Assembly: GCF_019649055.1 (NCBI RefSeq)
Contig: NW_026570291.1
Span: 372,001-436,000 of the forward strand
Length of the DNA stretch: 64,000 nucleotides
Origin: Paramacrobiotus metropolitanus
Lineage: Eukaryota > Tardigrada > Eutardigrada > Parachela > Macrobiotidae
Direction: 5' to 3'
The stretch's first letter is position 1; every line of letters begins with the position of its first letter. Positions 9,042-19,407 of this stretch are shown piece after piece. The translations under genes were made by a program, and so were the position numbers. The notes beneath the pieces are model-generated. The model saw only the letters and a list, made by a program, of their open reading frames with translations. It was not told the origin of the DNA and did no database searches.

Positions 9042-12000
9042 GACCTTACCGAACCGGGGGTTGGTATGGTCGTTATAAGCGTCCTCCGGACAAATATGAC
9101 ACTGTCACCGTCAACGATCTATCGGTACGGTTTTCAGACAGTTTTGTACGTACAAGTTACAATTACCAAACGGATATGATTAAAAGGTCACAGACCTTGC
9201 CTAATGTTGTAAAACCTACATACGTTACGGCACGAATTAATAATCAAACAACTAACGTCCTCATTGATACGGGCGCGAGCTGTTCTCTAATAAGCGAACG
9301 CTTAGCAGTCAATTTGAATTTGCAGTTCAATCCGTGTGATGATCGCGCAGCCTCGCTGCAGTTCACAACAATCTCCAGTACCTTCCGCAATGACCAAATG
9401 TATCATACAGATATTGACATCTGTTTGAACAATCATTTCTTCCGTCATAAAATTTATATTGTCTGTAATACAGCAACAGAATTTTTCATACTTGGCAATG
9501 ATTTTTGCATGGCTACTGGAATGTGGATTCATCCACAATCTGGCCGAATTTATTTCGAATCGGATACGATCGTAGACAACAAACCCAGTTCAAAGCGAAT
9601 TGTGGTAAACAGTACGATAGTCTCAGATCTCGAAGATCTTTCCTTCTCAAGAAGCGGATATGCAACGCGTTCCCAGCTGAGACAGTTGCCCAGTATACGG
9701 CCGTGCAAAACGTTATCATCGCTGGAAGAGCATACAGCTAACGAAGTGAATGCCACTAATTTAGCCGTTGATATAAGTCAACCTGCACTGGAATCTCAAG
9801 TACATATGTGTTCTCAAATTACTGAGAACGTTGACACGAATGCCGTGTCTGTTACGCCGACTTGCCTTGTGGAAACTGGTGCTACCACAGCAACCACAGA
9901 TGTACCCCTCCCGAATATAATTCCTTTTGAAAGATCCATTATTAAACCAAATGCAAATTTGGTAATAAATAAAAAATCGGGCACAAAATTGCTTGTGCAC
10001 CTGCCGTTTAAGTACGACGGTTTGTTGTTGGTTACCCCCAATAACAACCTTATGCTCAATCATTTGGTTTCAATTGGAAACTGCGTTGTGGAAGCCAAAA
10101 ATGGCACCTTTGAATTGCTGATTACAAATTTTTCAAAAAAAAATATCAAATTAAAGAAATCCCTTCAGTTGGGATTTGTTGAGCCCTTTAATGGCAATTT
10201 AACCGAAATAAACGAAACAGAAATTCACTCTGTTGATGTACTCCCCTCGGACATTTCTTCAGACAAGGAAGTCGAGCAACAACTATCACAAATGAAGTTT
10301 AATGAAAAACTCACGAAAGCTCAAGAAACGCTGCTAAAGCAGCTGTTCATGAAGCACAAAAAAGTGTTTCCTTCCCGTGGACGCGCACTTGGTGAGTGTA
10401 CTGATATAGTACACGAAATCGACACGGGCAATCATAAACCAATCAAGAGGAACCCGTGGCGAACATCACTTGCGCATCGGCTGGTAATTAATGAACAAAT
10501 TGAGGAAATGCTTAAAGACGGCATAATTAAAAAATCCACCTCACCCTGGGCATTCCCAGTGGTTTTGGTAAAAAAGAAGGATCCTAAAGCGAAATTACGC
10601 TTCTGTGTTGATTTTCGGGCATTAAATTCGATCACGAATCGGCCGATGTGGCCCCTTCCTCGTGTAGAGGATGCCGTTAACTCGTTTGGCAAGTCCAAAT
10701 TTTTCAGTTCTCTTGATTTTAATTCTGGTTTTTGGCAGTTAAGAGTCAAAGACTCTGACCAAGCCAAATGCAGTTTTGTCACTGCAGACGGCCAATACGA
10801 ATTCTGTCGAATGCCTTTTGGGCTCAACGGAGCCCCAGCCACTTTTCAGCGCGCTATTGATACTGTATTAGGACACCTAAAGTGGAATGGTGTGATATGC
10901 TACATCGACGATGTCCTCGTCGGTGGAGCATCATTTGAAGAGCACCTAAAGCTTCTGAGTCAAGTGCTCACGGCTGTCGAAAAAGCCGGATTTACGCTAA
11001 ATGCAAAAAAGTGTGAAATTGGTCTTCAATCGATAAAATTTCTGGGATACATTCTCAGTGGTGATGGCTTAAAGCCCGATCCTGCAAAAATTGCAGCTAT
11101 ACAGGAATTTCCAGTACCTACTACCCCGAAGGAAATTAAATCCTTCATTGGATCACTAACATACTACAGAAATTTCATACATAATTTTTCCACAATTGCA
11201 GAACCATTAATTCAGTTAACACGACAAAATTGCTTGTTTACCTGGGGAAAACCTCAACAAACGGCGTTTCAGAAATTAAAAAATGCACTCGTAACAAGTC
11301 CAGTATTGAAATCGTTTGATCCTCAGCTGGATGTCCAGTTGAAGACCGATGCGTCCGGGGTTGGAGTCGGGGCTATACTCGAACAACTGTACCCGGACGG
11401 GTGGCACGTTGTCGCGTATGCTTCCAAAGCCCTCGACAAACATCAAAAGAACTACAGTACTTCTGAAAAGGAGTACTTTGCGGTTGTTTACGCTATAAAA
11501 CGGTTTAAACATTATTTGGCTGGTAAACGTTTTAAAATTATTACGGATCATAATGCGCTGAAGTTTTTGATGAATTTAAAAGAACCTGAGGGGCGCCTGA
11601 ACAGGTGGGCCCTACTGCTTCAGCAGTATGATTACGAAATTGAATACCGTAAAGGTCGGTTACACACCGACGCCGATTTGCTTAGCAGAAACCCTCATGA
11701 CCTTTGTCAAAGCGACAATGAGCATGACTGTGAAATTCCGGTCTATGCGACTGCTTCCTTTAAACCTGGCCAAATGATGAATTCAGCTATGTTGTGCAAA
11801 GCGCAACAGAATGATGAATTTTGTCAGCAGATAATGTCTGCCCTTGGCAACCCGACTATGTACGGGAAGTTACCGAAATTCCGCCAAAAGCTGGTGGACA
11901 CCTTTCGTATTGTCGATCAAACCTTGTATAAATTACGTTCCGTACACGGACAAAATAAACTACTAATTGTAGTTCCGAAAGCTTTACGCGCCGACTTGTT

Positions 12001-13282
12001 GTTCGCTATTCATGACAGCCCAATGGCTGGACATGTTGGATATGGGAGAACTTTGGAAACATTGAAAACCCGATATTTTTTCCCAAACATGGCTAATTAT
12101 GTTAAAGCTTACGTTGACAATTGTGAACCTTGTCAGAAACGAAATATCGTGAACATTGCTCCGACGGGTTATTTACAACAAATTCGACAGCATGAACTAC
12201 TCGAATCATGGTCATTCGATCATGTAGGCCCGTTCCATGAAACGGCCAGCAGTCACAAATACTTGCTACTTGCGATTGAGAATTTTTCTCGATATGTTGT
12301 CATACGCCCTGTAAAATCTACAGGAGCTAATGAAATTGCTGAATTTTTATTCGATGAAATTGTGTTGAAATTTTGTCCTCCAAAGTATATTACTTCAGAC
12401 AGAGGAACCGGTTATACAAGTAAAATTATTCAAGAAATTAATAAGATTATGGGAATAACACATCGATTCACGACTGCTTACCATCCTCAGTCGAACGTCC
12501 GAGCTGAGAGAATGATGCGGTTTTTGGCAGAGAAACTTACGGTGTACGTCAACAAAAATCAAACTGATTGGTCAAACTACGCACGCAATGTTATCTTTGC
12601 GTACAATACCACCAAACACAGTACAACAGGGTATACCCCTTTGTACCTGCTGACCGGTGTGAACCCGTACCTTACCGTGGACACCCTATTTCGAAATGTT
12701 TCACTTGAAAAAACTTCCGGTTTGACAAACGCGGATTATCTCAAACAACTTCGCGAAAAATGGCTTGCTGCACAAGAATTTAGTGAACTTCTAACGCGTG
12801 AAGTTCATGACCGTAATGCACAGCATTACGACAAAAAGATTGTTGACTCGCAGCTTAAGGTTGGCGAGACAGTAGTAGTGAAAGACGAACAGAGAATAGT
12901 CGGTAAAACCGACAAACTGAATCTCAAATTTAAAGGTCCATACAAAGTACTGGACATATTACCGGATGGAAACGTGAAAATAAAACCGTTAGAAATGACC
13001 GGTAAACGGAAAGATACAGATACTGTACATATTACAAAAATCAAACGTCGTTCCAATGCCGACATCGACGTTGACAACAGCAAGAAGCAGGCGATAACGA
13101 ATGTGTTTACACCTAAAGTATCTGTACCATTACCTGTGGTTAATGACCAAACTGCCGTGATTACTCGTACTCAGCCCAAACACGTTACAAAATCTGTAAC
13201 TTCTGGTTGTAAAAATACTCTGTTACCGGATAATGCGTTACGTCGCTCAGACAGACTAAAGCATAAATTAAAACATGACTAA
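9035..13282 (+). CDS. pol: Pol polyprotein of element 1 (1368 aa from first ATG, more by frameshift)
   Basis: The -1 frame is open from the slippery site; the first ATG is at 9176. Numbering from that ATG: aspartic protease LIDTGAS with D31; reverse transcriptase with LDFNSGFWQ and YIDDV (D578, D579); RNase H with KTDASG (D725) and TDHNALK; integrase with an H-x4-H...C-x2-C zinc finger, then D1015, D1075 and E1111 (D-x59-D-x35-E); LKFKGPYKV as the GPY/F segment; and a C-terminal RRSDRLK tail. These catalyse polyprotein cleavage, reverse transcription and insertion. The frame is intact throughout. It is probably made as Gag-Pol by frameshift, since no ATG lies at the gag stop here, unlike in element 2. 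Confidence 0.93.
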   Translation, partial: RLRPYRTGGWYGRYKRPPDKYDTVTVNDLSVRFSDSFVRTSYNYQTDMIKRSQTLPNVVKPTYVTARINNQTTNVLIDTGASCSLISERLAVNLNLQFNPCDDRAASLQFTTISSTFRNDQMYHTDIDICLNNHFFRHKIYIVCNTATEFFILGNDFCMATGMWIHPQSGRIYFESDTIVDNKPSSKRIVVNSTIVSDLEDLSFSRSGYATRSQLRQLPSIRPCKTLSSLEEHTANEVNATNLAVDISQPALESQVHMCSQITENVDTNAVSVTPTCLVETGATTATTDVPLPNIIPFERSIIKPNANLVINKKSGTKLLVHLPFKYDGLLLVTPNNNLMLNHLVSIGNCVVEAKNGTFELLITNFSKKNIKLKKSLQLGFVEPFNGNLTEINETEIHSVDVLPSDISSDKEVEQQLSQMKFNEKLTKAQETLLKQLFMKHKKVFPSRGRALGECTDIVHEIDTGNHKPIKRNPWRTSLAHRLVINEQIEEMLKDGIIKKSTSPWAFPVVLVKKKDPKAKLRFCVDFRALNSITNRPMWPLPRVEDAVNSFGKSKFFSSLDFNSGFWQLRVKDSDQAKCSFVTADGQYEFCRMPFGLNGAPATFQRAIDTVLGHLKWNGVICYIDDVLVGGASFEEHLKLLSQVLTAVEKAGFTLNAKKCEIGLQSIKFLGYILSGDGLKPDPAKIAAIQEFPVPTTPKEIKSFIGSLTYYRNFIHNFSTIAEPLIQLTRQNCLFTWGKPQQTAFQKLKNALVTSPVLKSFDPQLDVQLKTDASGVGVGAILEQLYPDGWHVVAYASKALDKHQKNYSTSEKEYFAVVYAIKRFKHYLAGKRFKIITDHNALKFLMNLKEPEGRLNRWALLLQQYDYEIEYRKGRLHTDADLLSRNPHDLCQSDNEHDCEIPVYATASFKPGQMMNSAMLCKAQQNDEFCQQIMSALGNPTMYGKLPKFRQKLVDTFRIVDQTLYKLRSVHGQNKLLIVVPKALRADLLFAIHDSPMAGHVGYGRTLETLKTRYFFPNMANYVKAYVDNCEPCQKRNIVNIAPTGYLQQIRQHELLESWSFDHVGPFHETASSHKYLLLAIENFSRYVVIRPVKSTGANEIAEFLFDEIVLKFCPPKYITSDRGTGYTSKIIQEINKIMGITHRFTTAYHPQSNVRAERMMRFLAEKLTVYVNKNQTDWSNYARNVIFAYNTTKHSTTGYTPLYLLTGVNPYLTVDTLFRNVSLEKTSGLTNADYLKQLREKWLAAQEFSELLTREVHDRNAQHYDKKIVDSQLKVGETVVVKDEQRIVGKTDKLNLKFKGPYKVLDILPDGNVKIKPLEMTGKRKDTDTVHITKIKRRSNADIDVDNSKKQAITNVFTPKVSVPLPVVNDQTAVITRTQPKHVTKSVTSGCKNTLLPDNALRRSDRLKHKLKHD

Positions 13283-13285
13283 TAA

Positions 13286-13300
13286 ATTCTATTGTTGCAG
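13286..13300 (+). promoter_or_regulatory. Candidate 3' splice site before ORF3, element 1
   Basis: A T-rich run ending TTGTTGCAG at 13300, eight bases before the ORF3 ATG. Element 2 has an even stronger T-run plus TTTCAG before its ORF3. In both, the acceptor leaves two bases plus two codons before the ATG, so the reading phase is the same. It suggests ORF3 is made from a spliced mRNA. Confidence 0.5.
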
Positions 13301-13308
13301 TTGTCAAA

Positions 13309-14487
13309 ATGGCAACCAACCAGCCGTCCACGTCAACCTCTACCGGATTAACACCGACGCAAAACGCGTCGCGGGCTATTAGTCCCAGCAGTTCCGAAAT
13401 CAGCTATGATAATTACGATCACGGAGAATTTCCAGACGCAACCCCAAATTCATTGCACGTAACCGGAACAAGCAACCGGAACATCGTATGGAATCAGTCC
13501 AATAACGGACAACCAGGACGTGGAGGTCATCGTGGAAGCTACGTTGCACCACGTTTCCCACCTCTTGAACCTCCCGCCGAACCAGTGATTGTGTATCAAG
13601 AAGCGCTTGATCGTTTTGTGGCAGAACAGCCTAAACGGTTACCGATGAATCGCTTCTTCACGAATACTGTGAGAGATTTTTCGCGCTATGTCAATGACTT
13701 GCAGAGCGGAATAAATGCTCTACAAAAGCGATCAATTACAGAGGAACGCCCTCTGGAAAAGTCGATTTTAAATGCTGAAATCGCAGCGTTAACAACGCTA
13801 CAAGAACAGATAACTCGCATTATGCAAACTGTCAAGAACAAGAGAGCGGAACACGCACCTGGTAACCTGTCGAATTTAACGGGTAATCACTGTTCATTCC
13901 CGGTGGCAATACCATCCACCTTGTCGCACAGTTATTACCAACCGTTGTGGCATGACAAATTTGCTAATTCTCCATGGATTAAGTACATTAATACATCAAA
14001 AAACCAATGGAGATATGAACATCGTAGCGGTTATGTTTACTCGTACCGCGACAAACATTTCGTTCGGGAGTATGAGCATCCGCAGTTTTTTAACCCCTCG
14101 CGCTTCTTCCCAGCAGATATCATTTCATGGCCTGGCGATACCTTGTGGGACGGTTCATACGATGCACAGCATCGAGATCGCGTGTATACGATGTTAACCG
14201 AGCTAGACGCATGGCGCCAGCAACAATTTACTGGCAATGCACCGGCAAAAGCTGCCGTTGCTGAAATGGGCGATATGGTCCATAATCAACGCATCGACCA
14301 CGACATTCCCACTGTCCTGACTCGCGTTCATGTAGATGGCTACAACCCGCAAGAAGTTCAACATGTGGCTGACCGTGGCGACGATGTCCAAGCACGTCTA
14401 CGGGAAGCCCGGGATGAAATTAACCGTCTACGAGCACAGCTGGCACAACAGAAGTCTCCGGTTCCCACCAACGAAGACAATGCTTAA
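13309..14487 (+). CDS. ORF3 of element 1: conserved non-envelope protein (392 aa)
   Basis: A third ORF after pol, in the slot where errantiviruses carry env. It has no signal peptide, no transmembrane segment and no furin-type site, so it is not an envelope protein. Residues 1-60 are Ser/Thr/Asn-rich. A helical, probably coiled region follows at about 130-175. A compact central block (SPWIKYI...WRYEHRSGYVYSYRDKHF, then W-P-G-D-T-L-W-D-G) comes next, and a C-terminal coiled coil ends it (ARLREARDEINRLRAQLAQQ). Element 2 encodes a homologue with the central block well preserved (PWIKYF, WRYEHRTGFVFSY). Function unknown. The two elements conserve the block while diverging elsewhere, so selection for function is likely. 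Confidence 0.8.
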   Translation: MATNQPSTSTSTGLTPTQNASRAISPSSSEISYDNYDHGEFPDATPNSLHVTGTSNRNIVWNQSNNGQPGRGGHRGSYVAPRFPPLEPPAEPVIVYQEALDRFVAEQPKRLPMNRFFTNTVRDFSRYVNDLQSGINALQKRSITEERPLEKSILNAEIAALTTLQEQITRIMQTVKNKRAEHAPGNLSNLTGNHCSFPVAIPSTLSHSYYQPLWHDKFANSPWIKYINTSKNQWRYEHRSGYVYSYRDKHFVREYEHPQFFNPSRFFPADIISWPGDTLWDGSYDAQHRDRVYTMLTELDAWRQQQFTGNAPAKAAVAEMGDMVHNQRIDHDIPTVLTRVHVDGYNPQEVQHVADRGDDVQARLREARDEINRLRAQLAQQKSPVPTNEDNA

Positions 14488-14567
14488 CTCGTACCGTACT
14501 CCCTGGCCCCTCGTTCCCGTCCATTCCACCTGGATTTGTCTTGTGAGGCTAGTAATCCTCACGCTTA

Positions 14568-14577
14568 ACGGGGGGGA
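14568..14577 (+). other. Polypurine tract of element 1
   Basis: ACGGGGGGGA-type purine run abutting the 3' LTR, the expected plus-strand primer. A similar TGGGGGG run abuts the 3' LTR of element 2. Confidence 0.7.
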
Positions 14578-14946
14578 TATAGCGTATGTGACTAATAATG
14601 TACAAGTGTTGTATGAGTAAACTGTGTGAGTGTAAAGTGTAAACTTTGTGAGTGTAATCTTAAATCAAAAAAAACCTATCCCATTTCATTTAGCCTTCCT
14701 AAACACTCATTGTTTCTTCGCCTATAAAATGGCAGTCTGTTACTGTATACGAAGATGAATTCTTACGACTTCTTACGAACGAACGACCGATCGATCGACA
14801 TTAAACTTCTGCCAAAACCTGTTGTTCTTGCGCTCCTGTATTCCCGTTATTCCTACACCATCATAACTTGATTACAGTTAGATCAAGTTAGGCGACTGGG
14901 CCGCCGGAAAGGCAATCCAGTACGTAGCGTTATAGTCTACGTTATA
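14578..14946 (+). repeat. 3' LTR of element 1
   Basis: 369 bp, same length as the 5' LTR. By eye there are four substitutions, clustered near its middle-to-late part. It is followed by ATAT, the likely target duplication. Confidence 0.93.
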
Positions 14947-15080
14947 ATATATACGGCGATTCGACAGTAACCATTGACCATTGTGCCTTGGTGTTATTAT
15001 TCTGCTGGTGGTAGAGAACAACCAAACACACTGATGGATGGGGGTGGATTTTATTAATAAAATCCCTGGCTGACGAATCT

Positions 15081-15465
15081 GTCCGCCGGAGTGAACACAA
15101 ACACGCGAGCACAAAAACCGCCTGCGCACGCGCAGCTAAGCCTCTATACAGAAACAACAGAAAAGAATCAACAACAGCTGCGAAAATCGGTAGCGACCGC
15201 GATTAACAAAACATGAAATCACGAGACAGAAGCTAAATAGCAAGCAAGATTTCTAGGGAACTCTCCGGCAGGTTCGAGGACGCAAGTACTTCCGGCCGAT
15301 CCAAAGGGTGGGAGGGAGGGAAAATCCTCTCGCTTGCGACGCACGCAACTGGAAATCGCCGGTGGTATGCTGTTAATGCGTTCTTTTGGGGGGGGGGGTT
15401 GGAGGCTTACCTGCGCTTGCGCAGACGTAGTTTGTGCCCGCATGTTTGTGTTCACTCCGGCAGAC
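15081..15465. repeat. Inverted repeat with 55-bp arms
   Basis: The arm at 15081-15136 (CGCCGGAGTGAACACAAACA near its start) reappears reverse-complemented at 15411-15465 with roughly nine mismatches. The spacer is about 275 bp and includes the poly-G run. It could be the ends of a small DNA transposon or a fold-back element. No transposase is seen and no clear target duplication was found. Confidence 0.5.
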
Positions 15466-16036
15466 GACTGCTTAGCTGCTCCACAGGCTTTGCCGCGGTC
15501 GCAAAGTCGACGACCTTGGGAAATAACGTCTTCCGCCAAATGCACTGGTCCCTTCCAAGTTTGACGAAGCGCTGGATCTCCGCTTCCGAATGCAGCAGAT
15601 ACAAGTCGGAAAGCGATTCAAATCCATGCTCTAAGGCTTCCACGGACTGCCAATCTCAAATCAGCGACTGAGATTTCGGGTGCCGGTTCTCTGCTGTTCC
15701 CAACTTCCCAACCATCAAAGTGGGACTCAACTGCGCTGTCACGGTCTCGTGGAGAAGCGCCGGCTCAATCAGGGCCGAACTAGCGATCCAAATTTCCACC
15801 AGTGTAAACAGTTATCACGGTTATCACACACTACAGATACTTAGTAGGATCGGATAGCAATGTGACCTTCGAATTAGCTGTTTATCAAATTCCGAATTGT
15901 AGGCAGCCGAGGTGGGTAACTGAAGCCAGAGTATAGAGACCGGGCACGCTACCGCACTTTCGGCTTTGTCGGTCAGGTTTCAAACTCAAATACGCAAACT
16001 ACACTACGTAGCACGCAAAACGCTGTAAGAGTTTCA

Positions 16037-17126
16037 TTAACCCGGCAATGCCCGAGGTATCAAGGAATTTTTTGTCGAAGTTGAAATTCATACCATAGAA
16101 TAACAATAATATAATGAACTTAAACTAATTTTTTCAAAATTTTTGCTGCAGTAGTTTAAAATTTGAAGGGTAGGTGGAAATTCCACCGCTTGGGCATTCA
16201 CGATATACAATACGTACGATGTGGGCAAGGTGGTTGCCGGTGCGACACCACACAAATTCCGTTGTACACAACACTGTGGCTACTTGACCTACTCGAATCA
16301 ACCTGGCTGTGGTAGCTGTTTACAATAGTTAGCTTATGCAATTTAATTCATTATGAAAAGATTCATGGTTGAATTTATAATCAAAAGAATGTTTCATTTC
16401 CGGTCAGCATGCAACAGGGTCATGGTGGGCTGCGCCAGTTTACATGTGCAACACTGATCACAGCCAGCCATATTTATGGTTGGCTGCTTCGATCATAACG
16501 TCGTTTTATTGTTCTCTTACCTATTGCAGTCGAAGAAAAAATTGCGATATGATAAGAAAAATGTTTTATTATCATTTATGCTATTATAAAAGCACTCAGA
16601 TCAGTCAGATGTCTTTATTTGTTTGATATTTTGATCAGTTAGTTGACAGTGTTCTGGTTTGGCTACTCTCTAGTGTGCAACGGCTGAATCATATGAAGTG
16701 TGCGGCTCTGGTCACTGTGCCTGTTCAGGCAGCATGTTATTGTCCTACGCCAATGCCCAAGCGGTGGAATTTCCACCAGCTGTTTTTGAAAATTCACAGT
16801 TTTTTACAGAAGAGCTGCAAACTTTTGTGTGATACTGAAATTGTGAGATACTCACATGAAGTTATCACTAATTTAATCCCAAATTTTTATCACAACAGCC
16901 GATTTAGATACACTTCGTAGAACTTTATGTTATTTTTTCAGTGTTTTTTAAGCAATGTACGTTTTTTATGGTGTGTCTGATTAAAAAACTAAAATTCACT
17001 GTGAAGAGAGTTATCTTTGTTCTATCTCATGCATATGTAACCCAGGTAATGACAATAGTTCTGGCGTTGTAAAAATTAGCGAACTTTACTGGTGGTTTTT
17101 CCACCTAGCAGACGTTGCCGGGTTAA
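16037..17126. mobile_element. piggyBac-like non-autonomous element (TTAA-flanked)
   Basis: TTAA followed by CCCGGCAA at 16037-16048, and the mirror TTGCCGGG followed by TTAA at 17115-17126. A CCC...GGG terminal repeat set in duplicated TTAA is the piggyBac hallmark. A second internal inverted repeat of 26 bp (16173-16198 and 16752-16777, containing GGTGGAA/TTCCACC) lies in the left part. There is no transposase ORF. The match continues a few bases past TTAA (TTTCA/TGAAA), which is unusual and could mean the real ends lie further out. Confidence 0.5.
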
Positions 17127-18900
17127 TGAAAGCAGAGCTTTTGCATGCCTTTCATATCACCGGGCAGCGGTGTGATATTGTGACATGGGGGTTCGGAGAG
17201 GGCATCGCAATGCCGTTATTATTTAATACCACATACCAGGTGCAGGTACCTACTCAATCATACCAGGTACTTGTAACAGTAATTACAATACATGCCAGTT
17301 AACAATGGACGTACGTACATAACTTGTATACATAACTACGTAGCGGAGGATTATTAGCCACAAAGTTTGCGCCGAACCAGTTGCAGTACTTCAGTTGCAG
17401 TTGCAGTTGCAGTTGAAGTACCACTGAAAAGTACGACTCTGATATAATCTTGCTAGTTGTTTTGTATATATCTGTTCTTCTATTTGTTCCCGGTAAATTT
17501 GTGCTGCATACTAATATTTCGTCAGAACTGAGCAAAACTGGTACCTACCATAGAAGTCTACATATGCTCCATATATGTATGTAGAACTAGCGGTGGTTGT
17601 TAACCACATCCGTGCACCGAGCGAGCACCAATACTAACTGGCAAATAGTATTGGATATGTGGATTGGAAAAGCGTGACCGACGCTCTTCGTGGGCGACGG
17701 GCCTCTTGATGAAGGGTAATTTTTAACTTGTTGGAGTTTGGAACGCGCATTTTGAGAAGTTTGTTATTTCGGATTAAGACTCTGCCTAGGTAAATACCGT
17801 CGGCGTCAGCTGTTATACTAATCTGGGTAAAGGTTACTTCTCGACTGTCTGTCTCCCCTGCCAGTATTTTCGCGCAAGAGCAGACATTCTGCGCTCATGA
17901 TGACGCTGTTCAGTCGCTATGAAAAATCATCACAAGTTAATAATCATAAGATATTAATACATATCTGTGATTAATGCTGCTTATTTTTATCAGCGGAATG
18001 CCATCACCAATGAAGAATACAGCACAGGACACAGGTATACGCAATCATATCCACCAAAAGTATTCATGTGCAACAAAAGAGAGGATGAATTATTGTGATT
18101 TACCATTGCAGTCCACCTAATTTAACTAGTCTTGGCATGGATATTTGGACCACAGACATCCGGTCTAACATTTTAAAGAGAAGTCCACGACGATGACGTA
18201 ATCTCGAGAATTACAAAATATTACTAGGAATGCCGGGGTCACCCATTCCCGTTATCCAGTTAACGTCCACCCGGTATACTGTTGAAAACGCGTAAAATTC
18301 TGCTCGACAGAATCTGCTTATTATTGACCGACTCGGTGACTCCTCCTCTTTGCTTGAGCCTATGGTTAGCAGAAATTGCATCAAAGCAGCAAGTGTAACG
18401 CGCGAGGACTACACTCCTAAAAGGCGCGATATGGACAAAGAGGAGGATCAAGTCGAGGCTTGGGATGTATATGGTTTGTGTATGCCAGGTGTTTCAGAAA
18501 CTCATATAAGTTAATGAAGAGAATGGAATGACGCCCTGGTGCTAGCGCCGGCATGCGCGAACAAACGCTGAACAACATCTTCGATTTAACCGAAAAAAAG
18601 CAAATCCGTACTTTTCAAGACTGCATACTGATGCGGTGTTTCGAGATCAGGAAACTGGGTATATCATTTATATTTTTTGGTATCCTTTACAGTTGAAGTG
18701 CAATGTGCATTAACTGTCTCCGAACCGTACACAGACAACTACGTAAAGATAACAGCTAGACGCAAAATATTGTTGCGCAACATTCCCTGGCAATTATGAG
18801 CGGCATTAATTATAAAAGTTAGCAAACAATGATATCCGAATATCCACAGATATCTAAGTACATAAGCGATAAATTCTTTTCTGGAAACATATGATTTGTG

Positions 18901-19407
18901 CTATCCAGTTCTCCGGCGGAAAATTCCTAAGAAAGCAGCTCTTAAATCGGGTAGTGCCGCGATGAAAACGATCGGGTCTATGATCGGTTGGAATATGAAG
19001 AAAGCCTGTGTTATTTCATAAACGTCAAGAGTTTCCGGAATGTTATCCATAAAAGAGGTCACTACGTAATAATAGTATACTGGACACCAGCAAACCATTA
19101 AACTAATCGTTAGCCCCGTCAGTATGGCGAATGCATATTTATTCTCCATTTTCCCAGATTTTCGTAATCGCCGTTGGTCATCGTCCGTACTTGTTGACGC
19201 TTCCGCACTGGCCATTGTGGCGGTATATACTGAAACTGCTGTTGCATTCCTGGGAATGAAGCTCTTCAGCGGGTCCACTACGTTGACCTTTGGAGTTACA
19301 ACGGCTCGGAACAGTCGGCTTTTCCACCTCGTATACCACAAATACGGACAAGAGAGAATGACTACGGCACTGGGGATGAGGTACACCAGAAATTGCATCA
19401 TTATACT
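18901..19407 (-). pseudogene. GPCR copy P2, C-terminal half (separated by element 2)
   Basis: The frame covers the end of TM4-TM5 onward: SIMMQFLVYLIPSAVVILSC, an intracellular loop 3 rich in S and T, MVCWCP in TM6, QPIIDPIVF in TM7, and the stop at 18901. The N-terminal half lies 9.3 kb away at 28744-29343 on the same strand. Element 2 sits between them, with ATACT duplicated at the joint. Upstream bases of this ORF (19408-19455) are LTR sequence read backwards, not receptor. Without excision of the whole element the receptor cannot be made. Confidence 0.88.

Larger units (their letters stand above)
6426..14946 (+). mobile_element. Complete Ty3-type LTR retrotransposon, element 1 (8.5 kb)
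   Basis: Two 369-bp LTRs (6426-6794, 14578-14946) flank an internal region with PBS, ORF0, gag, pol, ORF3 and a G-rich polypurine tract. The order protease-RT-RNase H-integrase, with H2C2 and GPY/F-type segments, places it in the Ty3 superfamily. The four-base ATAT at 6422-6425 and 14947-14950 is the likely target duplication, although the AT-rich target leaves the exact edge uncertain by a base or two. The LTRs do not start TG or end CA. All four ORFs are open, so the copy may be autonomous. Element 2 is a related but clearly distinct family. Confidence 0.93.
14947..18900. other. Gene-poor interval with transposon relics
   Basis: I recognise no exon here. It contains the inverted repeat at 15081-15465, a run of about a dozen G near 15388-15399, a piggyBac-like terminal-repeat element (16041-17122), and a short TTGCAG tandem at 17393-17415. 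The right part is the 3' flank of GPCR P2. Confidence 0.45.

Noticed and set aside
13309-14487. ORF3 as a retroviral-type envelope
   Set aside because: No signal peptide, transmembrane helix or cleavage site; mostly polar with coiled coils.
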